Shown here: positions 33,805 through 42,764 of the stretch, piece by piece | Position numbering within the stretch: position 1 is the stretch's first letter | Layout of the letters: the number at the start of each line of letters is the position of its first letter | Assembly: GCA_016293615.1 (NCBI GenBank) | Contig: JAEDDX010000003.1 | Span: 1 to 64,000 of the forward strand | DNA length: 64,000 nucleotides | Reading direction: 5' to 3' | DNA from: Acetatifactor sp. | GTDB taxonomy: Bacteria; Bacillota; Clostridia; Lachnospirales; Lachnospiraceae | Translations under genes and position numbers: made by a program | The notes under the pieces: generated by a model | What the model saw: only the letters and a program-made list of their open reading frames with translations | Told to the model about the DNA's origin: nothing | Database searches by the model: none

Positions 33805-34272
33805 TTATTCTTCCGAGCTGTAGCCCCTGCCTCTGTCCGCCAGCTTCTTGATTCTCATATAATGAGAGAAGCAGGAGCAGACGACGAAGCCGATGCCCAG
33901 GCCGACGAGCGCCAGCCCGCATTCGGTCGCATTCTTACGAAACATCAAAGCGTCACCGCCGATGAGTCCGGCGCACATGTAATAGAACAGGTCTCCGGGA
34001 ATCAGAGGTATGATGGTCGGGTATAGATAATAGGTTGCCGGTGTGTGCTTGGAGCCGGACATCACCTCCGCGTACAGGGCCGCCGCAAAAGCCGCGAGTG
34101 CCACATAGACGATCCGGTACGGAATGAACGACATGAAGATCAGGTAAAAGATACGGGTCAGTCCGCCGCCGATACCCGCAAAAATCAAATCCTTTTTTTC
34201 GATCTGAAAGCAGATCGCGAAGCCGAAGCTGGCGAGCACCGAAAGAATCACAAGTTCGATATTTTGTGCCAT
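33805..34272 (-). CDS. Threonine/serine exporter, small subunit (ThrE C-terminal half, YjjB-like)
   Basis: The 155-residue protein has four to five helices and matches the ThrE_2 half: FGFAICFQIEKKDLIFAGIGGGLTR, then ATYYLYPTIIPLIPGDLFYY with the conserved proline-rich IPLIPG, then GLALVGLGIGFVV (quoted in parts). It pairs with the larger half encoded 13 bp upstream; in other bacteria both are fused. ATG at 34272 has GGGGGTGA upstream; an earlier in-frame start would overlap the partner gene. Confidence 0.88.
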   Translation of the reverse strand: MAQNIELVILSVLASFGFAICFQIEKKDLIFAGIGGGLTRIFYLIFMSFIPYRIVYVALAAFAAALYAEVMSGSKHTPATYYLYPTIIPLIPGDLFYYMCAGLIGGDALMFRKNATECGLALVGLGIGFVVCSCFSHYMRIKKLADRGRGYSSEE

Positions 34273-34285
34273 TGTATCACCCCCT

Positions 34286-35068
34286 CTAGAAAAACGCCGT
34301 CGGCACAATGCCGAACACCAGACACGCTATGTACAGACCGGCGACAATGGTGACGACCTCAAGGATCACCTTCACCATCTCGATGATACCGTTCATCTCG
34401 TTGCCGCAGATGATGTTTCGGAAGGCATTGACCATCTGGATACCGGGAATCATATAGAAAGCGTTCGTGATAATGATGGCGGACAGATGCTTTGCAAACG
34501 CGCACTTCGTGAACAAAATCGCCGTGCATCCGCAGAAAAACATCGATACCACATTGGAAATGATACGGTTTAGCTTTTCTCTGGAAAACCATCTGGTCAC
34601 GAAGAACAATACGATCGTATTGAGGGCTGCCACCAGCATATCCTGCCACACGCCGCCGAATATCCTGCACAGGCTGATCATGGCGCACAGATATCCCGCC
34701 AGCTGAACCGGCTCAGAATAGGACGGCGTGATCAGGGTCTCGTACAACAGGTCCGCAAGCTTCCCGGGCGCCGGCTTGTCCCGGATGATTTTATGCACCA
34801 GGACATTCAGCTTTTTGAGCTTATACAAATGGATCCCGTAGACCGGAATCGCTTCCTGTCTGACATAATTGATGCCGTTTTCATCCTGCGCGGACAAGAA
34901 AAGCACCGAATTGACCACCGTCATACTCACTTCCCGCAATTTGTAGCATTTGCTGATTCTCTGCATGGTGATGGAGACGCGTTCGAGATTGGCTCCGCTC
35001 TCAAGCATCTCGCGTCCCAGATGCACTGCAAAATCCAAGATCTGATGAATCTGTTTTTCGTTAAGCAT
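34286..35068 (-). CDS. Threonine/serine exporter, large subunit (ThrE N-terminal half, YjjP-like)
   Basis: The 260-residue protein has the DUF1212 cytosolic N-terminal region (LGREMLESGANLERVS, with ESGA conserved) and about five helices, including the AFYMIPGIQMVNAFRNIICGNE segment (quoted split: IPGIQMVNAFRN and ICGNE). Together with the small subunit it should export threonine or serine, or possibly dipeptides. Its stop is 13 bp before the small-subunit start. It lies just below the GH3 remnant, which may share a transcript. Confidence 0.88.
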   Translation of the reverse strand: MLNEKQIHQILDFAVHLGREMLESGANLERVSITMQRISKCYKLREVSMTVVNSVLFLSAQDENGINYVRQEAIPVYGIHLYKLKKLNVLVHKIIRDKPAPGKLADLLYETLITPSYSEPVQLAGYLCAMISLCRIFGGVWQDMLVAALNTIVLFFVTRWFSREKLNRIISNVVSMFFCGCTAILFTKCAFAKHLSAIIITNAFYMIPGIQMVNAFRNIICGNEMNGIIEMVKVILEVVTIVAGLYIACLVFGIVPTAFF

Positions 35069-35086
35069 ATCGTTATCCTTCGTCTG

Positions 35087-35887
35087 TTATTTGATAAGAA
35101 TCTCAGCCTGCAAATCCTCGACAAAGATTCGATAAGTTCCCTGTTCGAGTACCATTTCGCCGCTCTCTTCGTCGAAGTATGTTAACTCCTCGAGCGGACA
35201 TTCCATCGTCACGGACTGTTCCTCGTTCTCCTTCAGATGGATTCTTGCAAAGCCCTTGAGCAGCCGCTCTTCTCTCTCAACCACGATTCCGGGGGCTCCC
35301 ACAATATTGACATTCAGGCGGTTGTTTTCCATGGAATTGAACGCATAGTGCTTTACACAGGCAATCACTCCCCTGCTCTGGACGCCGCGCACGAGGGCGC
35401 TTCCCATCTCACCGAGCAGATAGCTGTCCTCACCATAGCATTCCTGCATTCTGCCCCAGCCCGGATGGTACGGCAGATTTACGCATACTCCGCCGAACAG
35501 ATTTCCTCCCGCATACAGCACCTCCTCCGCGATGGCAGCTCCTATTTCAGTTTCCAGTTCTCTGTCAAAGGTTGCCCCGCGCAGGATTTCTGCCGGGAAC
35601 GCCGTATAGACGCCTCTTTGGCAGACCACTCCTCTGGAACCGTCGACGAACAAAATGGGCATCACATTTTTTCTGGCCAGTCCGCCGGCCCAATAGGGTG
35701 TTTCATTATAGTGTGTCTTTTTCTTATTCAGGATCTGGCTGCGGATCTCTTCACGCGTCAGTCTGCCGCTCATCAGTGATATTTTCTCTTCCGTTGTCAG
35801 CTCCGCCACGATTGCCACCGCCTGTTCCTGAAAGGAGAGGCGGTATGTTTTCCAGTCTTCGATTATCGGTGTGTCTGATTTTCCCAT
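35087..35887 (-). pseudogene. GH3 beta-glycosidase with large internal deletion
   Basis: Residues 1-195 match the start of family 3 beta-glucosidases (LTTEEKISLMSG, FVDGSRGV, GVCVNLPYHPGWGRMQECYGED in parts, GVIACVKHYAFNSMENNR). From about residue 198 (ERLLKGFARIHLKENEEQSV) to the end it matches the C-terminal fibronectin-like domain. The nucleophile strand (usually MSDW or MSDF) and the whole second domain, about 450 or more residues, are missing, so it cannot be a normal glycosidase. The frame is open, AGGATAG precedes the ATG, and the start overlaps the AraC gene end by 25 bp. Probably a decayed gene. Confidence 0.75.
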
Positions 35888-36807
35888 TCTTCTATCCTAT
35901 CCTTCAGGAGGGAAACTACTTTGGGCGTTTCGTAGTCCAGGTATCCCTTCAGTTCATCCTTGTCACTGTTCATTTGAATCCGGTCTCTGTACTCCTTCGG
36001 TGTCAGTCCGGTACTTTTCCGAAAGCATCTGTAAAAGGTATTCTCAGAAAAATAGCCGCAGATATCCATAATGTAGCCGGTGCTCTTCGTCGTGTATTTT
36101 AAGAGTCCCTTCGCCTTCTCGATCCTCAGATTATCCAGCAGCTCCTTTGCGGATACCCCCAGAATCCCATCCACGATCCGGTCCATGGTTTTTCGGCTGA
36201 TACCGAACTCAAGACAGGCATTGTTCAGGATATCTTCGTTCATCAGATGATTCTCCAGATACCCTATCATACGAATCAGCAGGTCCTGCTGGTCCTTATC
36301 GCCGCGGTTCTTCAGCCGTTTATCATATACGGAGAACTCTAACAGATCCGCAATGAGCGAGCATACCTGCGCCCTGACACGGAACACCGACACCTTATCG
36401 GCGCGCATTGTCTCATACAGGATTCTGACCATGCGGTAATAAAACAGCCCGAAGCCGCAGTCCGGCTCCTCTTCCTGCGTGGAATTAAAGTAGAAGCAGA
36501 GCTCTTTTTCATCTTCTGCCGTATCTGCAAACCGGAACAGCTCCTCCGACAGCTGCAGAATCATGCACAGGCATTCTTCGCTGTTGTTCAAAAGAGCATG
36601 CACTTCCCTGGCATTGACCAGCAGCACATCCCCGGCATTCAGCGTGTATTCATTCGACTGTACTTTTGCCTTCATGCTTCCCGAAAGCACGCCGATGAGT
36701 TCGTACTCATTGTGCCAGTGCCAGGTGACACTGTCCAGGGATATGATCAGGGCATTCATCGGAAACTGACTGTTATTGATGATGGTTTCATAAATGGAAT
36801 ACTGCAT
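35863..36807 (-). CDS. AraC-family regulator with cupin sensor domain
   Basis: The 314-residue protein has an N-terminal cupin-like sensor (about 20-100; WHWHNEYELIGVLSG, NAGDVLLVNAREVHALLN) and a C-terminal AraC DNA-binding domain with two helix-turn-helix units (about 195-285; SAKELLDNLRIEKAKGLL, YIMDICGYFSENTFYRCFRKSTGLTP in parts). It overlaps the GH3 remnant and lies 120 bp above the GH43-transporter fusion. It is therefore the likely controller of a sugar or plant-glycan locus, whose enzyme genes are damaged. AGAGGTG precedes the ATG at 36807. The inducer is unknown. Confidence 0.93.
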   Translation of the reverse strand: MQYSIYETIINNSQFPMNALIISLDSVTWHWHNEYELIGVLSGSMKAKVQSNEYTLNAGDVLLVNAREVHALLNNSEECLCMILQLSEELFRFADTAEDEKELCFYFNSTQEEEPDCGFGLFYYRMVRILYETMRADKVSVFRVRAQVCSLIADLLEFSVYDKRLKNRGDKDQQDLLIRMIGYLENHLMNEDILNNACLEFGISRKTMDRIVDGILGVSAKELLDNLRIEKAKGLLKYTTKSTGYIMDICGYFSENTFYRCFRKSTGLTPKEYRDRIQMNSDKDELKGYLDYETPKVVSLLKDRIEEWENQTHR

Positions 36808-36838
36808 ATTACACCTCTCTTACCTTCTATCATAACAG

Positions 36839-36869
36839 GAAAGCACCCGTAAATCTACAGGTGCTTTTT
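36839..36869 (-). terminator. Hairpin after the GH43-transporter gene
   Basis: AAAGCACC and GGTGCTTT (36840-36847 and 36860-36867) form an 8-bp stem. The plus strand has a TTTTT tail; on the minus strand the tail is weaker (TCCTGTTAT). It lies between the fusion gene and the AraC gene. Confidence 0.6.
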
Positions 36870-36927
36870 GTTCCGTGAAAAAAACAGGCTCTATTACATG
36901 ATACACAATCTAAGTCAGCTCATTTGT

Positions 36928-38619
36928 TTATTCAGCTGCATGCTTTTTTGCAAGGTCTTCCTCGATCTGAGGGTAAATCTTGTCAAGGTTGCAGAAGTAG
37001 AGAACGATCAGACCGATTACGATCAGTACGGCGGGAACGATGGTGTATACCATCTTGATGCCGAAAATGGTCTCTGCAGTCTGCACTGCAAGTTTTCCGT
37101 CGTACGCTGCCCATGCAAGACCCCAGCCGGTGATTGCGGAGCCAAGGCCGGCGCCCACCTTCATACCGAAGCTGGTAGCGGAGTTGGTAAGTCCGTCCAA
37201 ACGAACGCCTGTCTTCCACTCGCCGTAGTCGATTACATCAGCAACCATTGCGAACAGACCTGCGGTGTGAGGGATGCCGCCGATACCAAGGAGAATCAGT
37301 CCTGCTGCTGCAGTTGCGAAATCGGCGGGAGAAAGTGCCATTACCAGAACGCCTGCAAGCTCAATGACATATCCGAGCATCATACTCTTCCACTTGCCGA
37401 GGAACTTATTGATGTAAGGGTATACCAGATTACCAATCATCTTAGGCAGGATGAAGCAGAGAGTCAGGGTTCCCATCAGGGCAGCATTGCCCAGTACATT
37501 TCTTGCAAAATAGATTCTCAGACCATTGTTCACGCCCAGAATCGTATAGTTCAGCACGAAGATTACGGTAAGAAGCCAGAAATACTTATTCTTGAACAGG
37601 TGAGAGAAGGATTCCTTCACGCTCATCTTGTTCTCAGGCTTTGCTTCTGCTGCAGGGTTCTGCGCGATGTTTGCTCTCTCCTTTGTGCCAAAGAAGGTAA
37701 TCAGCAGAAGAAGGATGGCGATGCCGCCGAAGATCAGGGACATGCCGGTCCAGCCAAACTTATCAACGAACTTGCCGCAGTTATAGTTGATGAACAGAAC
37801 GGTTGCCATGGTCAGGAAGAATCTCAGGGAGCTCATGGTAACACGGTCCTTGGGATTGGGAGCTTCCAGCGCAAGCAGTGTGTTATAAGAAAGGTTGCAA
37901 GCGGTGTAGATCACTGCTGCCATCAGCACATAGGTCACACAGGCGAAGATCAGCTTGCCCATGTACGGCAATGTCTGAGGAATACTGAACATGAGCACCA
38001 ATCCGAGTCCCATCGGGATAGCCGAGAACAGGATCCAGGGTCTTGCCTTACCCCAGCGGGTGTGCGTTCTGTCGATGATGCTTCCCATCACAAGGTCTGA
38101 TATACCATCCAGAAGACGGCTCAACAACATCAGTGTACCGATCGTTGCGGCAGCAAGTCCAAAATACAGGAAATTGCCTTCTTCGCAGCAGATGACCGAA
38201 GGGTCATACGGCTGGTTGTCTGTCATGACTGTGCCGTCCTGATACCGGATCCTGCCGTAATACTCATACTCTCCCGCAGGCGTATCGCAGACAGCAACAT
38301 TGATAGAATCCTGGAAGCGCACGCAGTAGTACAGATAATATCTTCCGTCCCGCCCTTTTACCACATCGGGGGCATACAGAGGAAGCAGGTCCTGATTGAA
38401 AGGATCCTGGTCTTTTCTGTAGATGACACCCTCATATCTCCAGTCAGAGAGATCGTTCACCGGCGCTGACCACGCAACATAATCCAGTTCACAGAATTCA
38501 TTGCCGTTCTCCAGATCATGACTGCCAAAAATGTACAGCCGGTCGCCGAAAACCCTCGGTTCTCCGTCGGGGATGTGTTCACACAGCGGCAGGTAAGGAT
38601 TGTGACACTGTGTTTTCAT
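36928..38619 (-). CDS. In-frame fusion of a GH43 glycosidase N-terminus to a GPH-family sugar transporter
   Basis: Residues 1 to about 153 are the start of a family 43 glycosidase (NPYLPLCEHIPDGEPRVFGD, YIFGSHD, LYAPDVV, PYDPSVI), covering perhaps half of the five-bladed propeller and lacking its general-acid Glu. From about residue 155 (LAAATIGTLMLLSRLLDGISD, then RTHTRWGKARPW) to 563 it is a glycoside-pentoside-hexuronide:cation symporter missing only its first helix. The junction lies near 38155-38175. GAGGAGAGGATAT precedes the ATG at 38619. Two adjacent genes were apparently joined by a deletion that kept the frame. Activity is doubtful. The transporter part ends with a normal DLAKKHAAE-type tail. 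Confidence 0.8.
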   Translation of the reverse strand: MKTQCHNPYLPLCEHIPDGEPRVFGDRLYIFGSHDLENGNEFCELDYVAWSAPVNDLSDWRYEGVIYRKDQDPFNQDLLPLYAPDVVKGRDGRYYLYYCVRFQDSINVAVCDTPAGEYEYYGRIRYQDGTVMTDNQPYDPSVICCEEGNFLYFGLAAATIGTLMLLSRLLDGISDLVMGSIIDRTHTRWGKARPWILFSAIPMGLGLVLMFSIPQTLPYMGKLIFACVTYVLMAAVIYTACNLSYNTLLALEAPNPKDRVTMSSLRFFLTMATVLFINYNCGKFVDKFGWTGMSLIFGGIAILLLLITFFGTKERANIAQNPAAEAKPENKMSVKESFSHLFKNKYFWLLTVIFVLNYTILGVNNGLRIYFARNVLGNAALMGTLTLCFILPKMIGNLVYPYINKFLGKWKSMMLGYVIELAGVLVMALSPADFATAAAGLILLGIGGIPHTAGLFAMVADVIDYGEWKTGVRLDGLTNSATSFGMKVGAGLGSAITGWGLAWAAYDGKLAVQTAETIFGIKMVYTIVPAVLIVIGLIVLYFCNLDKIYPQIEEDLAKKHAAE

Positions 38620-38744
38620 ATATCCTCTCCTCTCACTATTTTCAATAAGTGACTCTTTCATTTCTATGATTCTATCATACACATCCCGCAGAAGGATTTC
38701 TTCCAAATGGTGATTTTTTCACTCTCAAAAATGGACAAATACAA

Positions 38745-38782
38745 AAAGACATCCTCCTGCTCATCGTCAAAAGGATGTCTTT
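38745..38782 (-). terminator. Terminator after glgA
   Basis: AAAGACATCCT (38745-38755) pairs perfectly with 38772-38782. On the minus strand a TTTTTGTATTT tail follows. It lies 38 bp past the glgA stop; the plus strand has only a short T-run. Confidence 0.85.
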
Positions 38783-38819
38783 ATAGCTTGCATTATAAAT
38801 TGTTCTGAATCTGCCGGGC

Positions 38820-40265
38820 TTATCCGATCAGCCAGTCGTACATCTCCTGATACTTCAGGGCAGATACATTCCAGGAGAAGTCGGCCGCCATGGCACGATC
38901 GACCATCTTGTTCCACTCTCTCTTCTTATCATAGTAGATGCGCTCTGCATAACGGATGGTATTGAGCATCTCGTGTGCATTGTAGTTGGTGAAGCTGAAG
39001 CCGGTACCCCTGCTCTCATACTCATTATAGGGCTCAACGGTATCCTTAAGTCCGCCGGTCTCTCTGACGATGGGAATGGTTCCGTAACGCAGAGACATCA
39101 GCTGGCTTAAGCCGCAGGGCTCAAACAGAGAGGGCATCAGGAATGCATCACATGCCGCATAGATCTTATGGGACAAAGCCTCTGAGTAGTAAATGTTGGC
39201 GGAAACCTTGTCACTGTACTTCCAGTCAAAGTGACGGAACATATTCTCATAGCGCTCTTCGCCGGTACCCAGTACCACAATCTGCACCTCATCCTGACAA
39301 AGCTCATCCATCACACGCGCAATCAGGTCGAAGCCCTTCTGGTCGGTCAGTCTGGACACGATACCGATCATCATGCAATGATCGTCTTCCTTCAGCCCCA
39401 GCTCCTTCTGCAGGGCGCGCTTATTCTTCACCTTTTCCTTGCGGAAATTCACGGCATCGTACTGCTTCACGATATGCTTATCCGTGGTCGGATTGAAATC
39501 GGTGTAGTCGATACCGTTGACGATACCTCTCAGATCACCGCTTCTTGCACGAAGCAGTCCGTCCAGACCCTCACCATAGAACTCCGTCTTGATCTCTTCT
39601 GCATAGGTATTGCTTACGGTAGTCACAGCATCCGCATAGACGATACCGCCCTTTAAGAGGTTCGCATCCTTATATGCCTCGAGCTTGTCCGGCGTAAAAT
39701 AATGCGCAGGAAGTCCGGTAATGCTCTGCACAGTCTTGGTGTCCCACTTACCCTGGAACTTCAGATTGTGAATGGTGATAACGGACTTCATGTTGCGGAA
39801 GAACTCTCCGTCATGGAAACGCTCCTTCATGTATACGGGAATCAGACCTGTCTGCCAGTCGTGGCAGTGTACCACATCCGGCTGAAAACCGATCACGGGC
39901 AAGGCGGAAAGTACTGCCTTGGAGAAATAAGCGTATCGTTCGATCTCCCATCTGGGATCGTCGCTGTATACCTTCGAACCGCTGAAATAGAACTCATTAT
40001 CAATAAAATAATAGTGAACGCCGTCAACCTCGGCCTCCAGGATTCCGACATAAACGCTCTTCCAGTTGAAGTCCAGATAGAAATGGCTGACATATTTCAT
40101 CTTGTCCTTCCACTCCTGCTTCATACAGGCATATTTGGGAAGAATCACTCTGACATCGAAGTACTGCTTATCTATACATTTCGGCAGGGAGCCCACTACA
40201 TCGGCAAGACCTCCTGTCTTGATAAACGGAACACCTTCAGAAGCCGCAAACAGTATTTTTTTCAT
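38820..40265 (-). CDS. glgA: Glycogen synthase GlgA (ADP-glucose type, GT5)
   Basis: It extends alpha-1,4-glucan chains from ADP-glucose. The 481-residue protein has the N-terminal KTGGLADVVGSLPK nucleotide-sugar motif, the HCHDWQTGLIP region, IHNLKFQG, GIVNGIDYTDFNP and the C-terminal FEPCGLSQLMSLRYGTIP. I chose ATG at 40265, with GGAGGT 6 bases upstream, over GTG at 40271. No other glg genes are in view. It is followed by its own terminator and so may be a single-gene unit; the Spo0A-like gene upstream is 97 bp away. Confidence 0.96.
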   Translation of the reverse strand: MKKILFAASEGVPFIKTGGLADVVGSLPKCIDKQYFDVRVILPKYACMKQEWKDKMKYVSHFYLDFNWKSVYVGILEAEVDGVHYYFIDNEFYFSGSKVYSDDPRWEIERYAYFSKAVLSALPVIGFQPDVVHCHDWQTGLIPVYMKERFHDGEFFRNMKSVITIHNLKFQGKWDTKTVQSITGLPAHYFTPDKLEAYKDANLLKGGIVYADAVTTVSNTYAEEIKTEFYGEGLDGLLRARSGDLRGIVNGIDYTDFNPTTDKHIVKQYDAVNFRKEKVKNKRALQKELGLKEDDHCMMIGIVSRLTDQKGFDLIARVMDELCQDEVQIVVLGTGEERYENMFRHFDWKYSDKVSANIYYSEALSHKIYAACDAFLMPSLFEPCGLSQLMSLRYGTIPIVRETGGLKDTVEPYNEYESRGTGFSFTNYNAHEMLNTIRYAERIYYDKKREWNKMVDRAMAADFSWNVSALKYQEMYDWLIG

Positions 40266-40362
40266 TGCCACACCTCCATGGATTATCTCTTATGTTACAA
40301 AATATTATACACCAAGAAATGTGGTGTGGAAAGTGTTTCTTTTCGAGAGAAGTAGTTTTTTG

Positions 40363-40917
40363 TCAATTTCTGCGTCTTCCTGCCGGGCCCTGGTTTTTCT
40401 GCTCCCTGTAGGACAGCCGGATTTTGTCTGCGATGAGTGCGATGAACTCGCTGTTGGTGGGCTTTCCCTTGCCGATATCGATGGTGTAGCCAAACAGGGA
40501 ATCCAGCGTCTCCATCTTGCCCCTGCTCCATGCGACCTCAATGGCATGCCGGATGGCCCGCTCCACACGGCTTGAGGTCGTCTGGAAGCGCTTTGCAATG
40601 GTCGGATACAGAATCTTCGTGATGGAACTTAACATCGAGGGATCTTCCACGGACATCATGATCGCCTCCCGCAGATACTGGTAGCCCTTGATATGCGCCG
40701 GCACTCCGATTTCGTGAATCATGTCTGTCACATCCTGCTCCAGATCTCTCTGAATCTTCTCCTCCCCTGCTTCCTCCTTCAGCGGGCGTTCTTCCCGGCG
40801 TTCTGCGGACGGCACCGTGATCATAATCTGAAATTCCTTATCACCGGTCATCAGCTCTCCCAGAATCTTGTATATTTTGTCGTTATCTTTCGCAGTGGAC
40901 AGACTGATTTGCTCCAT
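40363..40917 (-). CDS. Spo0A-like DNA-binding protein without a receiver domain
   Basis: Residues from about 68 ([20 protein letters not shown]) to about 175 are a highly conserved Spo0A effector domain, including [25 protein letters not shown] recognition helix and [20 protein letters not shown]. The first about 31 residues ([20 protein letters not shown]) resemble the start of a Spo0A receiver, but the phosphoacceptor Asp, the rest of the receiver and one of the acidic-pocket Asp residues are gone. A charged linker joins the parts. AAGGAGGAAG precedes the ATG. In Clostridia the true spo0A sits beside spoIVB, so this is probably a paralogue acting constitutively or by competition. Confidence 0.85.
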   Translation of the reverse strand: MEQISLSTAKDNDKIYKILGELMTGDKEFQIMITVPSAERREERPLKEEAGEEKIQRDLEQDVTDMIHEIGVPAHIKGYQYLREAIMMSVEDPSMLSSITKILYPTIAKRFQTTSSRVERAIRHAIEVAWSRGKMETLDSLFGYTIDIGKGKPTNSEFIALIADKIRLSYREQKNQGPAGRRRN

Positions 40918-41738
40918 GAAACTTCCTCCTTGTTCAAGAAAAGCTAAAATTCGTACTTATCCATTATAGAATGGTGGGCTTTTTGCGGGCAACACAATCT
41001 CACCGCATCTTTCGCGCCCGTATGCCAAAATCGGACGGCAGTTTGCGGTAAAGCACTGTTTTCAATTTAAATTGCATCATTCTTCCACCTCTGCGAAAGG
41101 GTACCGCATCAATACGCGCCCAATTCAGAACGAATCAGTTTCATTATGGCATCATAGTTTTCTTCTGTCAGAGAGTGAAAAAACGCCATATTTTTGCATT
41201 TCTGAAATTCTTCACCATCCATTGTAAAGGCATACCCGCCTGAACATGTCGGCGAACAGTTCAAGCCGTTCAGCTTTTTACAATCTCCGGCCTTTCTTAT
41301 GTCTGCTTTCATATTTTGGGGTAAGTCAGACAGGAAATCCGAATGCTCTCCGGACTTCTGCCTTCGTGTCATACATGACAGTGAGGTAATCAGAATAGCA
41401 AACCGTAAACTCATTGTGTTTTGAGCTGTTTTAAGAAAAAACAAACCGTTCCGTTTTGTAATAAAACCTGCGCTTTTCCTTAACACATTACAACATAACA
41501 GGAGCAAACTGTGTAAATTGAAGAAACCACTTATAGATATAAAAAAGGACAAAACCAACGAAATGGATAGATGCAGAATCTTCCTGAACAGACAACACTG
41601 GCAGAGTCACATACCCATGCTGCCTTCTTCAAAATTCAACCAGAGTATCCGGCGCTGATTTACTATAACAAACAATAGGTCAAATAAAACCCGGCGGCTG
41701 TCGTTTTACACGGACTGTGCTGCGTTCCTGTGGTAAGC
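40918..41738. other. 820-bp region with a gene fragment and no intact gene
   Basis: It lies between the Spo0A-like gene and the membrane-protein gene. Apart from the conserved-looking fragment at 41109-41342 I see no intact gene. Upstream of 40917 an AT-rich stretch at 40935-40970 may carry the promoter of the Spo0A-like gene, but no box is clear enough to call. Confidence 0.45.
41109..41342 (-). pseudogene. C-terminal fragment of a Cys-containing conserved protein
   Basis: The last 77 residues of a minus-strand frame look protein-like: DFLSDLPQNMKADIRKAG, then GLNCSPTCSGGYAFTMDG and EEFQKCKNMAFFHSL. They contain four regularly placed cysteines. The frame upstream is low-complexity and lacks a ribosome site, so this looks like the 3' end of a gene whose front was lost. 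I do not recognise the family. Confidence 0.4.
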
Positions 41739-42749
41739 TTACCGCATTTCCACATAATATTGGTTTTCCCAAAGGATGTTGCCTTCCGCATCCAGAATCC
41801 TCTCATATTCTACACCGACGGCATCAGTAACCGCCGCATAACAGGCCATAAACTGTTTCACTGTCCGAAACCCGTTCTGCATCTGTATTTCAATTCGCAA
41901 GGTCAGGTCCTTGTCCAAGGGCAGATCCTTCTCCAGCGCAATCTCCGACTGCTCCTTCACCTGCTTTGTAATGTCAACGGTTTTGATGTCCGAGCCGCCT
42001 GTCATATAGGTGACTGTGGCGGACGCCACCTCCTCGGCCTTTTGGGTCTCCACCAAATAGTACCCTTGCGCCTTCAGCTTCCCAAAATACATGTCGGAAG
42101 TCAGGAAACAGGAACAGGTTGGCATGGGCAGAAACTTCTCAAACAGATTTCCGGGAGACTCCACTTCTTCTATGCTGGTTCTCCCGTTCTCGCGAAGGAT
42201 GACCCTGGCCGTTTCAGTGTTGTCGGAAAAGTCTGTCTCAAAATCACATACAAACTCTCCGGGGCTCTCCGGCTCCATGGGAATCTCTCTGTCATTGATC
42301 TGCAAAGAGACCACGCCGTCTTCCGAATATTCCCGCAAGGTGATCCTGTATCGTACCCGGGCAGTCAGCTTCTCATAATCTACCGAAGGAACCTCCAGAT
42401 AGGTATCCAGCACCAATCGGTTTTCATTCTCCACCAAACCCTGCAGGTACCAGATCTCACTGTTTAGCTTCTGCTGTGCATTCTGCAGCATGGAGAGCTT
42501 ATCCTGCATTGTCCTTAGCATCCCATACATTGTACTCATCAGAACCACCGCAATGACACAGATTGCCATCAGCACGACCCGATAAGTCGCGCCCACCGTC
42601 GCAGTCGGTTCCGGGAGTCTGCTATGCGTATCCCTCTCCTCTCCTCTGACGATTCTGTCCAGTCTTCTGTTGTAAGCCAACACACTTACCAATATGACAA
42701 TTCCGGCAACGATAAACATAAGTAACAAATAAGTAAGCAGCATGCTCAT
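41739..42749 (-). CDS. Membrane protein of unknown function, partner of LytTR regulator
   Basis: The 336-residue protein has two N-terminal helices (about 3-25, and 55-75 with VVLMAICVIAVVLMSTMYG), a short coiled segment (about 76-105) and a large, mostly beta C-terminal domain of about 230 residues, probably outside the cell. No known domain is apparent. It starts 15 bp after the LytTR gene, so the two form an operon. In other Firmicutes LytTR regulators are often paired with a membrane inhibitor that senses and holds them, and a similar role is possible here. This is inference from context. Confidence 0.75.
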   Translation of the reverse strand: MSMLLTYLLLMFIVAGIVILVSVLAYNRRLDRIVRGEERDTHSRLPEPTATVGATYRVVLMAICVIAVVLMSTMYGMLRTMQDKLSMLQNAQQKLNSEIWYLQGLVENENRLVLDTYLEVPSVDYEKLTARVRYRITLREYSEDGVVSLQINDREIPMEPESPGEFVCDFETDFSDNTETARVILRENGRTSIEEVESPGNLFEKFLPMPTCSCFLTSDMYFGKLKAQGYYLVETQKAEEVASATVTYMTGGSDIKTVDITKQVKEQSEIALEKDLPLDKDLTLRIEIQMQNGFRTVKQFMACYAAVTDAVGVEYERILDAEGNILWENQYYVEMR

Positions 42750-42764
42750 TCTGTATTCCTCCCA

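Noticed and set aside
36868..38100. 410-residue plus-strand open frame opposite the transporter
   Set aside because: It is antisense to a clear transporter, Cys/His-rich in the way typical of shadow frames, and has no ribosome site or known domain.
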